From Amycolatopsis balhimycina FH 1894 (GTDB taxonomy: Bacteria > Actinomycetota > Actinomycetes > Mycobacteriales > Pseudonocardiaceae), in assembly GCF_000384295.1 (NCBI RefSeq), contig NZ_KB913037.1:2399975-2463974 (forward strand): a stretch of DNA of 64,000 bases, given 5' to 3'. This document shows, one piece after another, positions 26,936-36,354 of this stretch. Below the pieces are notes generated by a model, which did no database searches, was not told the origin of the DNA, and saw only the letters and a program-made list of their open reading frames with translations. A program made the position numbers and the translations under genes. The first letter of the stretch is position 1. Each line of letters begins with the position of its first letter.

Positions 26936-27792
26936 CGCGGCCCCACCACGCGCTGGCGTTGCGTACCGAGTCCTCGGATGCCGAGTTCCAGCACGTCACC
27001 GGGCCGCAGCCACACCGGCGGCGTGAAACCCATGCCGACACCGGGCGGGGTACCGGTGTTGATCAGGTCGCCCGGCTCCAGGACGAGGAACTGGCTGAGG
27101 TGGTGCACGATGAAGTACGGGTCGAAGATCATCGTCCTGGTGTTGCCGTCCTGACGGCGGACACCGTTGACGTCGAGCCACATGTCCAGGCCGAGAACGT
27201 CGTCGATCTCGTCGGGAGTGACCAGCCAGGGCCCGGCGGGGTTGAAGGTCTCCGCGGACTTGCCCTTCACCCACTGCCCGCCTCGCTCCAGCTGGAACGC
27301 GCGCTCGCTGACGTCGTTGACGACGACATAGCCGGCGATGGCGTCGCGGGCCTCGTCCACCGAGTTCAGGTAGCTGGTCCGGCGTCCGATCACGATGCCG
27401 AGTTCCACCTCCCAGTCGGGCTTGGTGGACCCGCGCGGAATGCGTACGTCGTCGTCCGGGCCGACGAGCGTGTTGGGCGACTTGGAGAACAGGATCGGCT
27501 CGTCCGGCACGGCTTGGCCCGTTTCCGCCGCGTGGTCGCGGTAGTTGAGCCCGATACACAGGATCTGGTGCGGGCGCGCGATCGGCGGGCCGATCCGCTC
27601 TCCGGCGAACCGGGACACCTGGCCGGCGGTCGTGCGTTCGGCGACGATCGGGCGGATCCGGTCGACGCCGCCCGTCCCGAAGAACACCTCGTCGAAGTCG
27701 GTGACCACATCCGAGAGATCGACGTAGGTCTGCTCGTCGACGCGGGCGACGGGCTTTTCGGCGCCGACGGCACCGAGGCGCATGAGGTACAC
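26932..27792 (-). CDS. FAH-family hydrolase, likely 2,4-diketo-3-deoxy-L-fuconate/rhamnonate hydrolase
   Basis: A protein of about 286 residues of the fumarylacetoacetate hydrolase family. The family core is clear: CIGLNYRDHAAETG, DWEVELGIVIGR with metal-binding acids, VVNDVSERAFQ, GQWVKGKSAETF and LINTGTPPGVGMG. The subgroup with KGKS and TGTPPGVG includes LRA6-type hydrolases that split 2,4-diketo-3-deoxy-L-fuconate or -rhamnonate to pyruvate and lactate. The GTG at 27792 has GGAAGG upstream and gives MYLMRLGAVGAEKP; ATG 27783 is an alternative. Its pairing with a GH78 rhamnosidase and an LRA5-like SDR supports this role. Ureidoglycolate lyase is a less likely reading. Confidence 0.8.
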   Translation of the reverse strand: MYLMRLGAVGAEKPVARVDEQTYVDLSDVVTDFDEVFFGTGGVDRIRPIVAERTTAGQVSRFAGERIGPPIARPHQILCIGLNYRDHAAETGQAVPDEPILFSKSPNTLVGPDDDVRIPRGSTKPDWEVELGIVIGRRTSYLNSVDEARDAIAGYVVVNDVSERAFQLERGGQWVKGKSAETFNPAGPWLVTPDEIDDVLGLDMWLDVNGVRRQDGNTRTMIFDPYFIVHHLSQFLVLEPGDLINTGTPPGVGMGFTPPVWLRPGDVLELGIRGLGTQRQRVVGPR

Positions 27793-27841
27793 GGGGCTTA
27801 CCTTCCAGTGGTCGCGTGGCGGGGCCTGCGGGAGGACGCCC

Positions 27842-28669
27842 TCATCGATGCGGCCCGGCCAGCGGCCCGAGCAGATCCCGGATCTCACCAACGGCCTCGA
27901 CCAACACGCGCAGCGGCGTCCGGTACGCGAGTGCACTGATGCTCACCGCGCCGGACGGGGCACCTGGTGAGGTGGCGTAGACGGCCAGGGCGACGCAGTT
28001 GACGCCGTCCTCGTTCTCCTGGTCGTCGACGGCGTACCCGCGGTCCCGGGTCGCCTGCAGGTCGCGGTCGAGGTCCTCGGCCGTGCACAGGGTCCGCGGC
28101 GTGCGCCGCACGAGCGGGGTGGCACCGATCCAGGCCTCGACGGCCTCGAGCCCGTCCAGGTGGTGGGCCAGCAGCAGCTTCCCGACACCGGTGGCGTGGG
28201 CGGGGTTGCGACCGCCGACCGTCGAGGTGAGCCGGACGGCGCCGGTGGGCGGATCGACCTTGGCGCGGTAGACGACCTCGCGGCCGTCGAGGACCGCGTA
28301 GTGGACGGCCTCACCGAACCGGTGGGCCAAGGCCTCGAGCACCGGGCGGATGCGCACGTGCTCGGGCCGGGCCTCGTGGTGGGCGAACGCCATCCGCAGG
28401 AACTCGTCGCCCAGGACGTACCGGCCGTGCGCGTCCTGGTCGGCGAACCCGGCCCGGCGCAACGCGCCGAGTGCCCGGTGCACGGTCGGTTTGGGGCTGC
28501 CGATCACGCGCGTCAGTTCTTCCAGCTTGACTCCGTCGGGGTACCGGGCAAGTTCCTTGAGGACCGCCAGGACCCGGTCGGAACCCACGAGACGGCTGCC
28601 GTCCGCGTCTTCTGTGCCGGCCCCGGCGGATGAGGCCGTCGGCCCGTCGAACGCCCGCATCTGTTTCAT
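27842..28669 (-). CDS. IclR-family transcriptional regulator inside the glycan operon
   Basis: A protein of about 275 residues. A winged helix-turn-helix (GVKLEELTRVIGSPKPTVHRAL fragment region) follows an extended N-terminus, then the IclR effector-binding domain (HATGVGKLLLAHH, GYAVDDQENEDGVNCVA, GAVSISAL). ATG at 28669 is preceded by GGAATGGG; ATG 28660 is also possible and the open frame extends to 28798. It lies on the same strand between GH43 and the FAH gene, so it may be co-transcribed with the operon it controls. The effector is unknown. Confidence 0.85.
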   Translation of the reverse strand: MKQMRAFDGPTASSAGAGTEDADGSRLVGSDRVLAVLKELARYPDGVKLEELTRVIGSPKPTVHRALGALRRAGFADQDAHGRYVLGDEFLRMAFAHHEARPEHVRIRPVLEALAHRFGEAVHYAVLDGREVVYRAKVDPPTGAVRLTSTVGGRNPAHATGVGKLLLAHHLDGLEAVEAWIGATPLVRRTPRTLCTAEDLDRDLQATRDRGYAVDDQENEDGVNCVALAVYATSPGAPSGAVSISALAYRTPLRVLVEAVGEIRDLLGPLAGPHR

Positions 28670-28691
28670 CCCATTCCGAAAGTCAGATCGT

Positions 28692-28717
28692 GGTACCGAT
28701 TGGTGAAATAGTGTACC
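28692..28717. promoter_or_regulatory. Weak inverted repeat upstream of the IclR gene
   Basis: GGTAC (28692-28696) and GTACC (28713-28717) form an inverted repeat with a 16-base spacer, just upstream of the IclR start and downstream of the GH43 stop. It might be an autoregulatory site. Short arms make this tentative. Confidence 0.25.
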
Positions 28718-28719
28718 CA

Positions 28720-29757
28720 TCAGCCGAGCTCCTCGATCCGCCACTCGCCGTGCCACTCGATCACCGGCCGCTCCCCTTCGAACCGGATCGGTAGCCACAC
28801 GTAGTCGGCGAGGGAGGTGTCGACCTCGGGGGTGCTGAACGGGGTGGGGCTCTCCCCTGCATTCACCGCAGCGAAGAAGCGGTGGAAGGCTTCCGTCTGG
28901 TCCGACTCCGTCTCCGACAGGTGCGGGGCCCAGCGGTCCGCAAGTGCGATGTAGCTGTCCCGCCGCGCCGGATGCCGGAAGACGGAGCTGATCTGCGAAC
29001 GGAACGAGGTGCCGCTCGCATCGGACGGGTGCGGGTCGCCCAGGACCGTGAACGGACCGTGGTAGGTGTCGGCGATCGCCGACTCCGAACGGTTGGGGAA
29101 GTATCCCGTCGTTCCCGAGGTGATCAGGTAGTGCTTGCCGTTCCGGCGGAAGTACGCCGGGGCTTCGCGAACCATGGGCGGGTGGCGACGCGGGAAGTGC
29201 GTGGAGTAGTAGCCGGAGACGTCGGTGAAGTCGTCGGTCAGATCCGCGCAGATCAGCTCGCTGTGCACGCGCTCGAAGTAGTAGTAGCCCTTCCCGTCCA
29301 CGGGATCCACCACGAGGTCGAAGTCGCCGCCGGACATCCCGAGCGGCCGCAGCCCGGTGCGCACGACCGTGTAGGGCCCCAGTAGCGAGCCGGCCGTGAG
29401 GACCGTGGCTTCCTGCGCGTCGGCCCCCATGAGCTTGAGCCAGCAGACGTAGGTGCCGGTGCGCGGGTCGCGGACGATGTGCGGGCGATCGATCAGCCGC
29501 GATGGGTGCAGCGGCGACCCGGGGTCGTCGACGGCGGGTGGAATGATCAGCCCGCGGTCGTCCCAGTTGTAGAGGTCGGTGGACGAGTAGCAGCGGATGC
29601 CCCAGGTCCAGATGCCGCTGCCCGGCTTCGAGTGTTCCTTGTTCTCGCCGTACCAGTAGAAAACGCCGTCCTCGAAGAGGATGGAGCCGGCGTGGGCGTG
29701 GATGCGGTTACCGCCGGAGTCCAGCCATACCTGCCCTGGGCGGATCGAGTCGTACAT
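28720..29757 (-). CDS. GH43-like glycoside hydrolase, possible exo-galactanase type
   Basis: A 345-residue single-domain five-bladed propeller protein. The N-terminal AHAGSILFEDGVFYWYGENK resembles GH43 subfamily 24-type exo-beta-1,3-galactanases. Later motifs are RPHIVRDPRTGTYVCW and MSGGDFDLVVDPVDG, followed by a REAPAYFRRNGKHYLI segment. It lacks a signal peptide and a carbohydrate-binding module, so it should act on imported oligosaccharides. It is 33 bases from the upstream GH3 gene in the operon. The GH43 clan assignment is good; the subfamily and substrate are tentative. Confidence 0.75.
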   Translation of the reverse strand: MYDSIRPGQVWLDSGGNRIHAHAGSILFEDGVFYWYGENKEHSKPGSGIWTWGIRCYSSTDLYNWDDRGLIIPPAVDDPGSPLHPSRLIDRPHIVRDPRTGTYVCWLKLMGADAQEATVLTAGSLLGPYTVVRTGLRPLGMSGGDFDLVVDPVDGKGYYYFERVHSELICADLTDDFTDVSGYYSTHFPRRHPPMVREAPAYFRRNGKHYLITSGTTGYFPNRSESAIADTYHGPFTVLGDPHPSDASGTSFRSQISSVFRHPARRDSYIALADRWAPHLSETESDQTEAFHRFFAAVNAGESPTPFSTPEVDTSLADYVWLPIRFEGERPVIEWHGEWRIEELG

Positions 29758-29790
29758 GGATGCCTTTCTGGTGCGGGAATGGCAGCTTTG

Positions 29791-32184
29791 TCAGAGGTTC
29801 TCCACCGTCGCTTCGGACAGGAACGATCGTTCGGCGCCACTGAGGCTCCGGGGGCTGCCACTCAGCTCGAAGGTTCCCTCGAGCCCGCGGTCGTCGGAGC
29901 CGAAGCCGAGGAAGAACTCGACGTGTGCGGGCTCGACGGCGAAGCTGCGGGCCAGGTTGGTGTGTCCCAGCTGGGCCGCCGCGACCCGGAAGGTCACGCG
30001 GCCGGCCTTTCCCGGCGCGAGTTCGACGCGAAGGAAGCCGGCGAGCTGCTGCGCCGGTCGTGTGACGCGCGAGGCGTTGACCCGCACGTAGAGCTGGACC
30101 ACCGCGGCGCCTTCGACCTTCCCGGTGTTGGTGACCGTGGCGCTGATGCGTGCCACGCCGGCGGTGTCGACCTCCGGATCACACGCCAGGTCACCCAGGC
30201 CGAAGCCGGTGTAGCTCAGGCCGTGCCCGAACGCGTACAACGGCGTGGCGTCCATGTCGAGGTAGTGCTGGGTGAGCTGGCCGGGCAGCGGGCTTCGGTA
30301 TCCGGTCCCCGCCTTCTGGTGGTGGTGGACGGGGATCTGCCCGCTGTGCCGGGGAATGCTGTACGGCAGGTTCCCGCCGGGGTTGACGGCACCGAAGAGC
30401 ACCTCGGCCACCGCCTTGGCCCCGAACGGCCCGCCGAAGGTGCTCACCACGATCGCGGCGGCGTCCCGCACCACCGCGGGCAGCGCGTAGGCCCGCCCCT
30501 GGACGAGCACCACGACCAGCGGCCTTCCCACGGCGGCCACCGCCTCGGCCAACTTGATCTGCGCGGCCGGCAGCGCGATGTCCGCCGAATCGCTGTCCTC
30601 CCCCTCGGTGCGCTCCCCGGTGAACCACAGGCTCGCGCCGCCGAGCGCCAGGACCACGACGTCGGACCGTCGGGCCGCGTCCACGGCCCGCTCCACCGCA
30701 TCCGGCGTCGGGGCCTGGGTGAACGAGCAGCCCTGTTCGGTCCGGACGGCGCCGGCGAATTCGGCGACCTCGGCGGCGAGCGGACGCGCCCCGTGGCGTT
30801 CCCGGACGAGCGTCTCCGCGTCCACGGGCGGGAACAGCGGTTCGTGCCAGGAAGCCCCGGCCCCTTCCGCTCCCGCCATGGTGCTGTGGTCCCAGTTCGC
30901 CAGGGTCTCCCGCCACGCGGGGTAGGTGTAGGCCGGGAACTGCCGGAGCGCAGTGCCGGCGTGCGGCCCGATCACCGCGACGTCGAGGGAACGGGACAGC
31001 GGGAGGACACCGTCGTTCTTGACCAGGACGACCGACCTGCGGGCCAGCTCTTGGGACAGCGCCACCCCCTCACGAGCCACGGCGGCGACGTCGATGTGCT
31101 CCTGGGGGTGGGGGTTCTCGAACAGCCCGAGCTCGAACTTCGCTCGCAACACCCGCCGGACACAGGCGTCCACCTCGCGCACGTCGAGATTTCCCTGTTC
31201 CACTTCGGCGGCCAGTACGCTGCCGTAGCCGAACTGTGTCGGCAGTTCCACGTCCAGACCGGCCGTGATCGCCAGCCGCCCGGCTTCGCTCGGGGTGGAC
31301 GCGGCGCGCTGCCGGTTGACCACTTGATCCAGGGTTCCGTAGTCCGAGGACACGAAGCCGTCGAAGCCGAGGGTGCCGCGCAGCAGATCGGTCAGCACTT
31401 CCGGGGAGATGCCTGCCGGGATGCCGTCGACGTCGGAGTAGGAGTTCATCACCGACTTCAGCCCGGCGAGCCGGATCGCGGCCTCGAACGGGTAGGCGTA
31501 GAGGTCCCGGGTGAGCCGGGAGCCCGCCTCGAACGCCGACTGGTTGCGCCCGCCCGCGGTCACGGCGTACCCGAGGAAGTGCTTGCCCGTGGCGATGACG
31601 CCCTCGGCGAGGTCCGTGCCCTGCAGGCCGCGGGTGTAGGCGACGCTGAACGCCGCGGCCACGTAGGGATCCTCGCCGTATGTCTCGTGCACGCGGCCCC
31701 AGCGCGGGTCCAAAGCGACGTCCATGACCGGCGACAGTGCGTGCCGGAAGCCGGTGCGGCGCATCTGCCGCCGGATCAGTCCGGCCATCTCCTCGACCAG
31801 GTCCGGGCTGAAGGTGGCCGCGAGCCCGATGGCGGTGGGGAAGACCATGTGTCCGCCGGCGAGGAACCCGTTCAGGGCTTCGGCGTGCAGCAGCACGGGA
31901 ATACCGAGCCTGGTGCGGGTGACGAACCTGTGCTGGATCTCGCCGGCCAGGCGTGCCAGGTCGGCGGGGTCGTCGGCGATCAGCTGGGCGACGTGGCCCG
32001 GCGGCGCGGCCAGGACCTCGTCGACGCCTTCGGCGTCCGAACCGTCGGCGCGTATCACCGACCAGGGCATGACGGAGGTGAGCTGGCCGCACTTCTCTTC
32101 GAGCGACATCTCGCGGAGCAGGAGGTCCGCTCGGTGGTCGGTGGGCAGGTGGGTATCGCGGTAGGTCTCGGTGGAAATCGGCAC
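29791..32184 (-). CDS. GH3 beta-glycosidase (copy A)
   Basis: A 797-residue GH3 enzyme with the (beta/alpha)8 domain, the alpha/beta sandwich and a C-terminal fibronectin-III-like domain. The nucleophile is D281 in GFVSSDYGTL. KHFLGYA and VMDVALDPRWGRVHETYGEDPY (residues about 153-174) are typical of the beta-xylosidase/beta-glucosidase branch. No signal peptide is seen. It is a clear paralogue of the GH3 at 37695-40097, sharing long identical stretches in both halves. The substrate could be beta-xylosides, beta-glucosides or alpha-L-arabinosides. Confidence 0.9.
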   Translation of the reverse strand: MPISTETYRDTHLPTDHRADLLLREMSLEEKCGQLTSVMPWSVIRADGSDAEGVDEVLAAPPGHVAQLIADDPADLARLAGEIQHRFVTRTRLGIPVLLHAEALNGFLAGGHMVFPTAIGLAATFSPDLVEEMAGLIRRQMRRTGFRHALSPVMDVALDPRWGRVHETYGEDPYVAAAFSVAYTRGLQGTDLAEGVIATGKHFLGYAVTAGGRNQSAFEAGSRLTRDLYAYPFEAAIRLAGLKSVMNSYSDVDGIPAGISPEVLTDLLRGTLGFDGFVSSDYGTLDQVVNRQRAASTPSEAGRLAITAGLDVELPTQFGYGSVLAAEVEQGNLDVREVDACVRRVLRAKFELGLFENPHPQEHIDVAAVAREGVALSQELARRSVVLVKNDGVLPLSRSLDVAVIGPHAGTALRQFPAYTYPAWRETLANWDHSTMAGAEGAGASWHEPLFPPVDAETLVRERHGARPLAAEVAEFAGAVRTEQGCSFTQAPTPDAVERAVDAARRSDVVVLALGGASLWFTGERTEGEDSDSADIALPAAQIKLAEAVAAVGRPLVVVLVQGRAYALPAVVRDAAAIVVSTFGGPFGAKAVAEVLFGAVNPGGNLPYSIPRHSGQIPVHHHQKAGTGYRSPLPGQLTQHYLDMDATPLYAFGHGLSYTGFGLGDLACDPEVDTAGVARISATVTNTGKVEGAAVVQLYVRVNASRVTRPAQQLAGFLRVELAPGKAGRVTFRVAAAQLGHTNLARSFAVEPAHVEFFLGFGSDDRGLEGTFELSGSPRSLSGAERSFLSEATVENL

Positions 32185-32212
32185 GGTGCGTTCCTCGCTG
32201 GGGAATGAGAGG

Positions 32213-34843
32213 TCAGTCGACGAAGGTGTGGGTGCCGGGTCCGGCGCTCTCGTGCCGTCCGCTGGGCAGGACCACGGTCGCCTCCGTCCCGGGTGGCACG
32301 ACGAGGTGGAGGCGCAGGGTGATCCCGTCGAACTGCCAGCCGGTCTCGATCCGCCCGTAGGGCGACTCGTGGGCGGCCTGGGCCCAGGTCAGTCCGCCGC
32401 CGGGGCGTGGCCGCACCCGGAAGCGCCGGTACGCGGGTGCCTCGTCGAGCAGTTCGATGCCGGCCACGTGGCGGTGCAGGAACGACACGACGGCGCCCTT
32501 GGAGTAGTGGTTCAAGGACGCGTTGACCGTTCCGTCGGCCGTGACGCCGTTCCAGTTCTCCCACACGGTGGTCGCGCCGCGGTCGATCATGGCGAGCCAC
32601 GAAGGGTCGGTGTCCTGCCGCAGCAGGTCGTAGGCGACGTCGAGGTGGCCGGTGTCGGCGAGCGAGGGCAGCAGGGACGGAGTGGCGAGGAACCCGGTGC
32701 CGAGGTGCGTGCCCGCCTCCCGCACCAGCTCCGCCAGCCGGGCTGCGACCGCCGGCCGCAGCTCGCCGGGGACGAGCTCGAAGGCGAGTGCGCGCACGTG
32801 GTTCGCCTGGGTGTCCGGGGTCAGCCGCCCGTCGCGCCCGAGGTATTCGGCCTGCCATGCCGCGCGGACCTTGCCGTTCAGCGCGCGGTAGCGCCCGGCC
32901 TCGTCCGCGTACCCGAGGATTTCGGCGATCCGGGCGGCCAGGTCCGTGCTGCGGGCGTAGTAGGCCGTGGCGATGTCGCCGTGGTCCCGGCGGGCGTGAG
33001 CGAAGAGATCCAGGACCTCCTCGCCCGGCGCGAGCCACTCGCCCCAGTGGGCGCCGGTGTCCCACAGGTACTGCTCGTGCGCGGCGGGGGTCGGCCGCGC
33101 GGCCGCGCGCTCCGGGTGCCGCCCGGTGCGGGCGAGGCGTTCGACGCGGTTCAGCCAGGCGGTGATCATCGGCCAGGATTCGGCCAGCACCCCCGTGTCG
33201 CCGTACGCCCGGTACACCTCCCACGGCACGATCACGGCCGCGTCTCCCCAGCCGGCCGACCCGTTGAGGTCGTTGACGATGCTGCCCGCTTCGGCCGGCG
33301 CGTAGGGGCTGAAGTGGACGACCGTTCCGTCGGGGCGCTGGTCGGCCGCGACGTCACGCAGCCATTTCGCGGAGAAGCCCGCCACGTCGAACAGGAACGC
33401 CGCGGTGGGGACGAACAGCTGCCAGTCGCCGGTCCAGCCGGCCCGCTCGCGGTGCGGGCAGTCGGTCGGGATGTCGCACGCGTTGCCCCGCAGGCTCCAC
33501 ACGGCCGCCTCGTGCAGCCGGTTGATCCGGTCGTCGCTGCACGAGAACCAGCCGGTGCGCCGCAGGTCCGTGTGCACCACGACGCCGGTGACGTCCGCGG
33601 AGGTCAAGTCTTCGGGGTGGCCCTCGATCCGGACGTGGGAGAACCCGTGCGTCGTGCGCCTCGGTTCGAAGACGTCGCCGGGAACTCCCGCGGAGGTCAC
33701 CTCGTCGACCTGTCCGGCCGGTTTCGGCTCCGGGACCTCGGGGGCGAGGTTGCCGGTCATGACGTCCCCGGAAGCGTCCAGCCATTCGCCGTGCACGAGC
33801 CGGACGCGCGTCCCCGCCGGGCCCAGCTTGGACAGCCGCACCCAGCCGTTGATGTTCTGGCCGAGATCGACGATCTGCCGGCGCTCGTCCAGGCGGCGCA
33901 CCGACACCGGCGTCAGCTCCTGCACCCGCCGCACGGGCGGGGCGGGCGAGCCGACCAGCGTGTCGAAGCCTCGCGAGTCCGTCGATACCGGCAGCCACCC
34001 GGCGTCGTCGAACCCCGGCCGTGACCAGCCGCGTGGAAGGCATCGCAGGTCCCAGCGCTCGCCCGCGATCAGGTCCGCGGCCACGACGTGCCCCTGCGTG
34101 CCGCGCCACGCCCGGCCGGTGCCCAGGACGGTGACCGTGCCGTCGTCGTGGGTCAGGCGCAGCTGCATCAGCAGCGCGGGCCGGTCGCCCCACTGATCGG
34201 CGAAGCGGAAGTACCCGATGAGGCCGCGGTACCAGCCGTCGGCGAGGATGGCACCGAGTGCGTTGCGTCCCGGCGTCACGCCCGCAGTGACGTCGTAGGT
34301 CTGCACCTGCAGCCGGGTGCGGTACTGGGTGAATCCCGGCGTGAGTTCGGCGTCGCCGATCCGCTCGCCGTTGAGGAAACCCTCGTAGACGCCGTGCGCT
34401 GTCGCGTACAACCGGGCCGAGACGACCGGACGGTCCACATCGAACTCGTAGCGGAGCAGGGACGCGGGCCGCTCCCCCGGCGAACCGCCGGGGTCCTGCC
34501 CGGGAGTGACCCATTCGGTCTGCCAGTCACCGGCGTCGAGCAGTCCCGTCTCGAACGTCCCGGGTGCCGACCAGTCACTCTCGCCTCGGTCGGTCCAGAC
34601 CATGACCTGCCACCCGACTCGTTCACCGGAGCGCAGCGCAGGCCCCGCGTACGGGATCAGCAGGCTTTCCGCGGACTCGGTCCGCCCGCTGTCCCAGCCG
34701 CTGTCGGTCCGGATCCGGTAAGCCGTCTGGACGGCGGCGCCCAAGGGCAGGCGCCAGGACAGCCGGGGACGGGCGAGGCCGATCCCCAGAGCGTCGTCGA
34801 GGTGTTCGACACGTAGATGAGTAGGGGCATTCGACGCGGTCAA
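32213..34843 (-). CDS. GH78 alpha-L-rhamnosidase
   Basis: A protein of about 876 residues with N-terminal beta-sandwich domains (THLRVEHLDDALGIGLARPRLSWRL region), an (alpha/alpha)6 barrel and a C-terminal beta domain. The GH78 hallmark TDCPHRERAGWTGDWQL carries catalytic acids. The enzyme releases terminal L-rhamnose from glycosides or pectic oligosaccharides. The TTG at 34843 is chosen because GGAGG lies seven bases upstream and TTGA overlaps the GH43 stop; the frame is open upstream without homology. No export signal is seen, so the substrate is likely imported. Confidence 0.88.
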   Translation of the reverse strand: MTASNAPTHLRVEHLDDALGIGLARPRLSWRLPLGAAVQTAYRIRTDSGWDSGRTESAESLLIPYAGPALRSGERVGWQVMVWTDRGESDWSAPGTFETGLLDAGDWQTEWVTPGQDPGGSPGERPASLLRYEFDVDRPVVSARLYATAHGVYEGFLNGERIGDAELTPGFTQYRTRLQVQTYDVTAGVTPGRNALGAILADGWYRGLIGYFRFADQWGDRPALLMQLRLTHDDGTVTVLGTGRAWRGTQGHVVAADLIAGERWDLRCLPRGWSRPGFDDAGWLPVSTDSRGFDTLVGSPAPPVRRVQELTPVSVRRLDERRQIVDLGQNINGWVRLSKLGPAGTRVRLVHGEWLDASGDVMTGNLAPEVPEPKPAGQVDEVTSAGVPGDVFEPRRTTHGFSHVRIEGHPEDLTSADVTGVVVHTDLRRTGWFSCSDDRINRLHEAAVWSLRGNACDIPTDCPHRERAGWTGDWQLFVPTAAFLFDVAGFSAKWLRDVAADQRPDGTVVHFSPYAPAEAGSIVNDLNGSAGWGDAAVIVPWEVYRAYGDTGVLAESWPMITAWLNRVERLARTGRHPERAAARPTPAAHEQYLWDTGAHWGEWLAPGEEVLDLFAHARRDHGDIATAYYARSTDLAARIAEILGYADEAGRYRALNGKVRAAWQAEYLGRDGRLTPDTQANHVRALAFELVPGELRPAVAARLAELVREAGTHLGTGFLATPSLLPSLADTGHLDVAYDLLRQDTDPSWLAMIDRGATTVWENWNGVTADGTVNASLNHYSKGAVVSFLHRHVAGIELLDEAPAYRRFRVRPRPGGGLTWAQAAHESPYGRIETGWQFDGITLRLHLVVPPGTEATVVLPSGRHESAGPGTHTFVD

Positions 34844-36354
34844 GAGGGATCCTCCCCGTGATACCGGAAACCGGCGAAATGTACGGCGCCGCGTTCGGCG
34901 AACATGCCGACGACCCGGCCGGTGAACGGGGCCGCCATCTCGACCGACCAGAACCGGCCGTCGAGTTCGGCGAGCTGTGTCTCGGTGCCGGCTTCGTCGG
35001 CGGCGATCAGCCTGATCCGGTCGCCCAGCGGCGACCACGGTGCCCTGCCGGGCGGCGGAGTGTCCGTTTCCAGCCGGAGCACCACCCGCTCGCCCACCAG
35101 TTCGGTGACCCATTCCCGCGTGAGCGCCGGCAGGCTGGCCCGCGCCGTGACCCGTATCCCGCGGGACGGGACTCGTTCGGCGACGAGTGCGATGGTGAAG
35201 TCCTCGTCGAAGCGCAGGCCGAGACCGCCGCTGCCGTCGGCTGGATCGACCGTCGTTTCGAAGCCACTGATCAGGTGGCGCTGACGGCGGCCCACGAAGC
35301 CCGGCCGGAACGCGCCGATGCCGCCGGAGCCGGCACTAATCGTCAGATGCCCGGGCCGCTCACCGAGAGAGGCGACATCGCCGGGCATCCGGCCGACAGC
35401 GAGCCAGCCGGGGTCCGCCGGCGCGGAGCAGTCAGCGAAGTCGAAGAGCTCGTCCAGTGGTTCCGGGCGTGGGGCGAGATCCACCGGCGCCGGGCACGGC
35501 CAGCCGTCGAGCCACTCGACCGTGGTGACGTACGTTTCGCGGCCGAGCGGCGAGGCCGCGCCCGCGGCCCGCGTGCCGAGCAGCACGAGCACGTCGTCGC
35601 CGTCCGGCCCCCGGACCAGGTCGGCGTGTCCCGTGCACTGGACCGGACGGTACCGGCCCGAGGCGCTGAGCACGGGATTGCTCGGAGCTCCCTCGAACGG
35701 CCCCTCGATGGAGGGACCGCGTGCGACGCTCACGGCGTGGCCGCTGCCGGTCCCACCTTCCGCAATGAACAGGTACCAGTAGCCATCGCGCCGGTACAGG
35801 TGCGGTGCCTCCGGCGCGACCAGCCCGGTGCCCGACCACAGCGACCGCGGCTCCTCCAGGACCTTGCCGGCGTCGAGATCCACCCGGGCCTGCCGGATGC
35901 CGTGGAACCCCACCTGCGTGACCCCGTCGAGCTCCAGTGCGCTGTAGGTGACATAGGCCGCGCCGGTCTCGTCCCAGGCGAGATCGGGGTCGATGCCGAC
36001 GACACCGTCGATCGACGTGCCCTCGCTCCACGGGCCGGCGGGGTCCTCGGCGGTGAACACGACGCAGCGGCGCGAGCCGGCCGTCACGGAGACGATCACG
36101 TGGAACAGGCCGTCGTGGTGGCGCAGGGTCGGAGCCCACACGCCGGCACCCGCGGGCGCTTGCCCGACGCCTACCTGCTCCTCCCGGACCGCCACGTTGC
36201 CGACGTGTTCCCAGGTGACGAAGTCGGTACTGCGGTAGACCGGCAGCCCGGGCAGGTATTCGAACGACGACGTGACCAGGTAGTACGTTCCGTCGACGAG
36301 GACACAGCTGGGGTCGGGGTTGAATCCCGGGATCAGCGGATTGGGCAGGGTCAT
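34840..36354 (-). CDS. GH43 beta-xylosidase/alpha-L-arabinofuranosidase with C-terminal beta-sandwich
   Basis: A protein of about 504 residues. It starts with the GH43 catalytic-base motif NPLIPGFNPDPSCVLVDG (D14) and has GVWAPTLRHHDGLFHVIV and GIDPDLAWDETGAAYVTYS, the latter bearing a second conserved acid. The general acid should lie in the GLVAPEAPHLYRRDGYWYL region. The last ~200 residues form a second beta-sandwich, as in XynB-type GH43 enzymes. The ATG at 36354 overlaps the GH1 stop (ATGA), and its stop overlaps the GH78 TTG start. The frame is open far upstream, but that part is a shadow of the GH1 gene. Confidence 0.87.
   Translation of the reverse strand: MTLPNPLIPGFNPDPSCVLVDGTYYLVTSSFEYLPGLPVYRSTDFVTWEHVGNVAVREEQVGVGQAPAGAGVWAPTLRHHDGLFHVIVSVTAGSRRCVVFTAEDPAGPWSEGTSIDGVVGIDPDLAWDETGAAYVTYSALELDGVTQVGFHGIRQARVDLDAGKVLEEPRSLWSGTGLVAPEAPHLYRRDGYWYLFIAEGGTGSGHAVSVARGPSIEGPFEGAPSNPVLSASGRYRPVQCTGHADLVRGPDGDDVLVLLGTRAAGAASPLGRETYVTTVEWLDGWPCPAPVDLAPRPEPLDELFDFADCSAPADPGWLAVGRMPGDVASLGERPGHLTISAGSGGIGAFRPGFVGRRQRHLISGFETTVDPADGSGGLGLRFDEDFTIALVAERVPSRGIRVTARASLPALTREWVTELVGERVVLRLETDTPPPGRAPWSPLGDRIRLIAADEAGTETQLAELDGRFWSVEMAAPFTGRVVGMFAERGAVHFAGFRYHGEDPS

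Noticed and set aside
28698..28704. A half-site (ATTGGT) of the shared palindrome near the IclR gene.
   Set aside because: The left half does not match, so it was not counted as a fourth copy.
29479..32208. A 909-codon plus-strand open frame.
   Set aside because: It is the antisense shadow of the GH3 and GH43 genes, with no recognisable motif.
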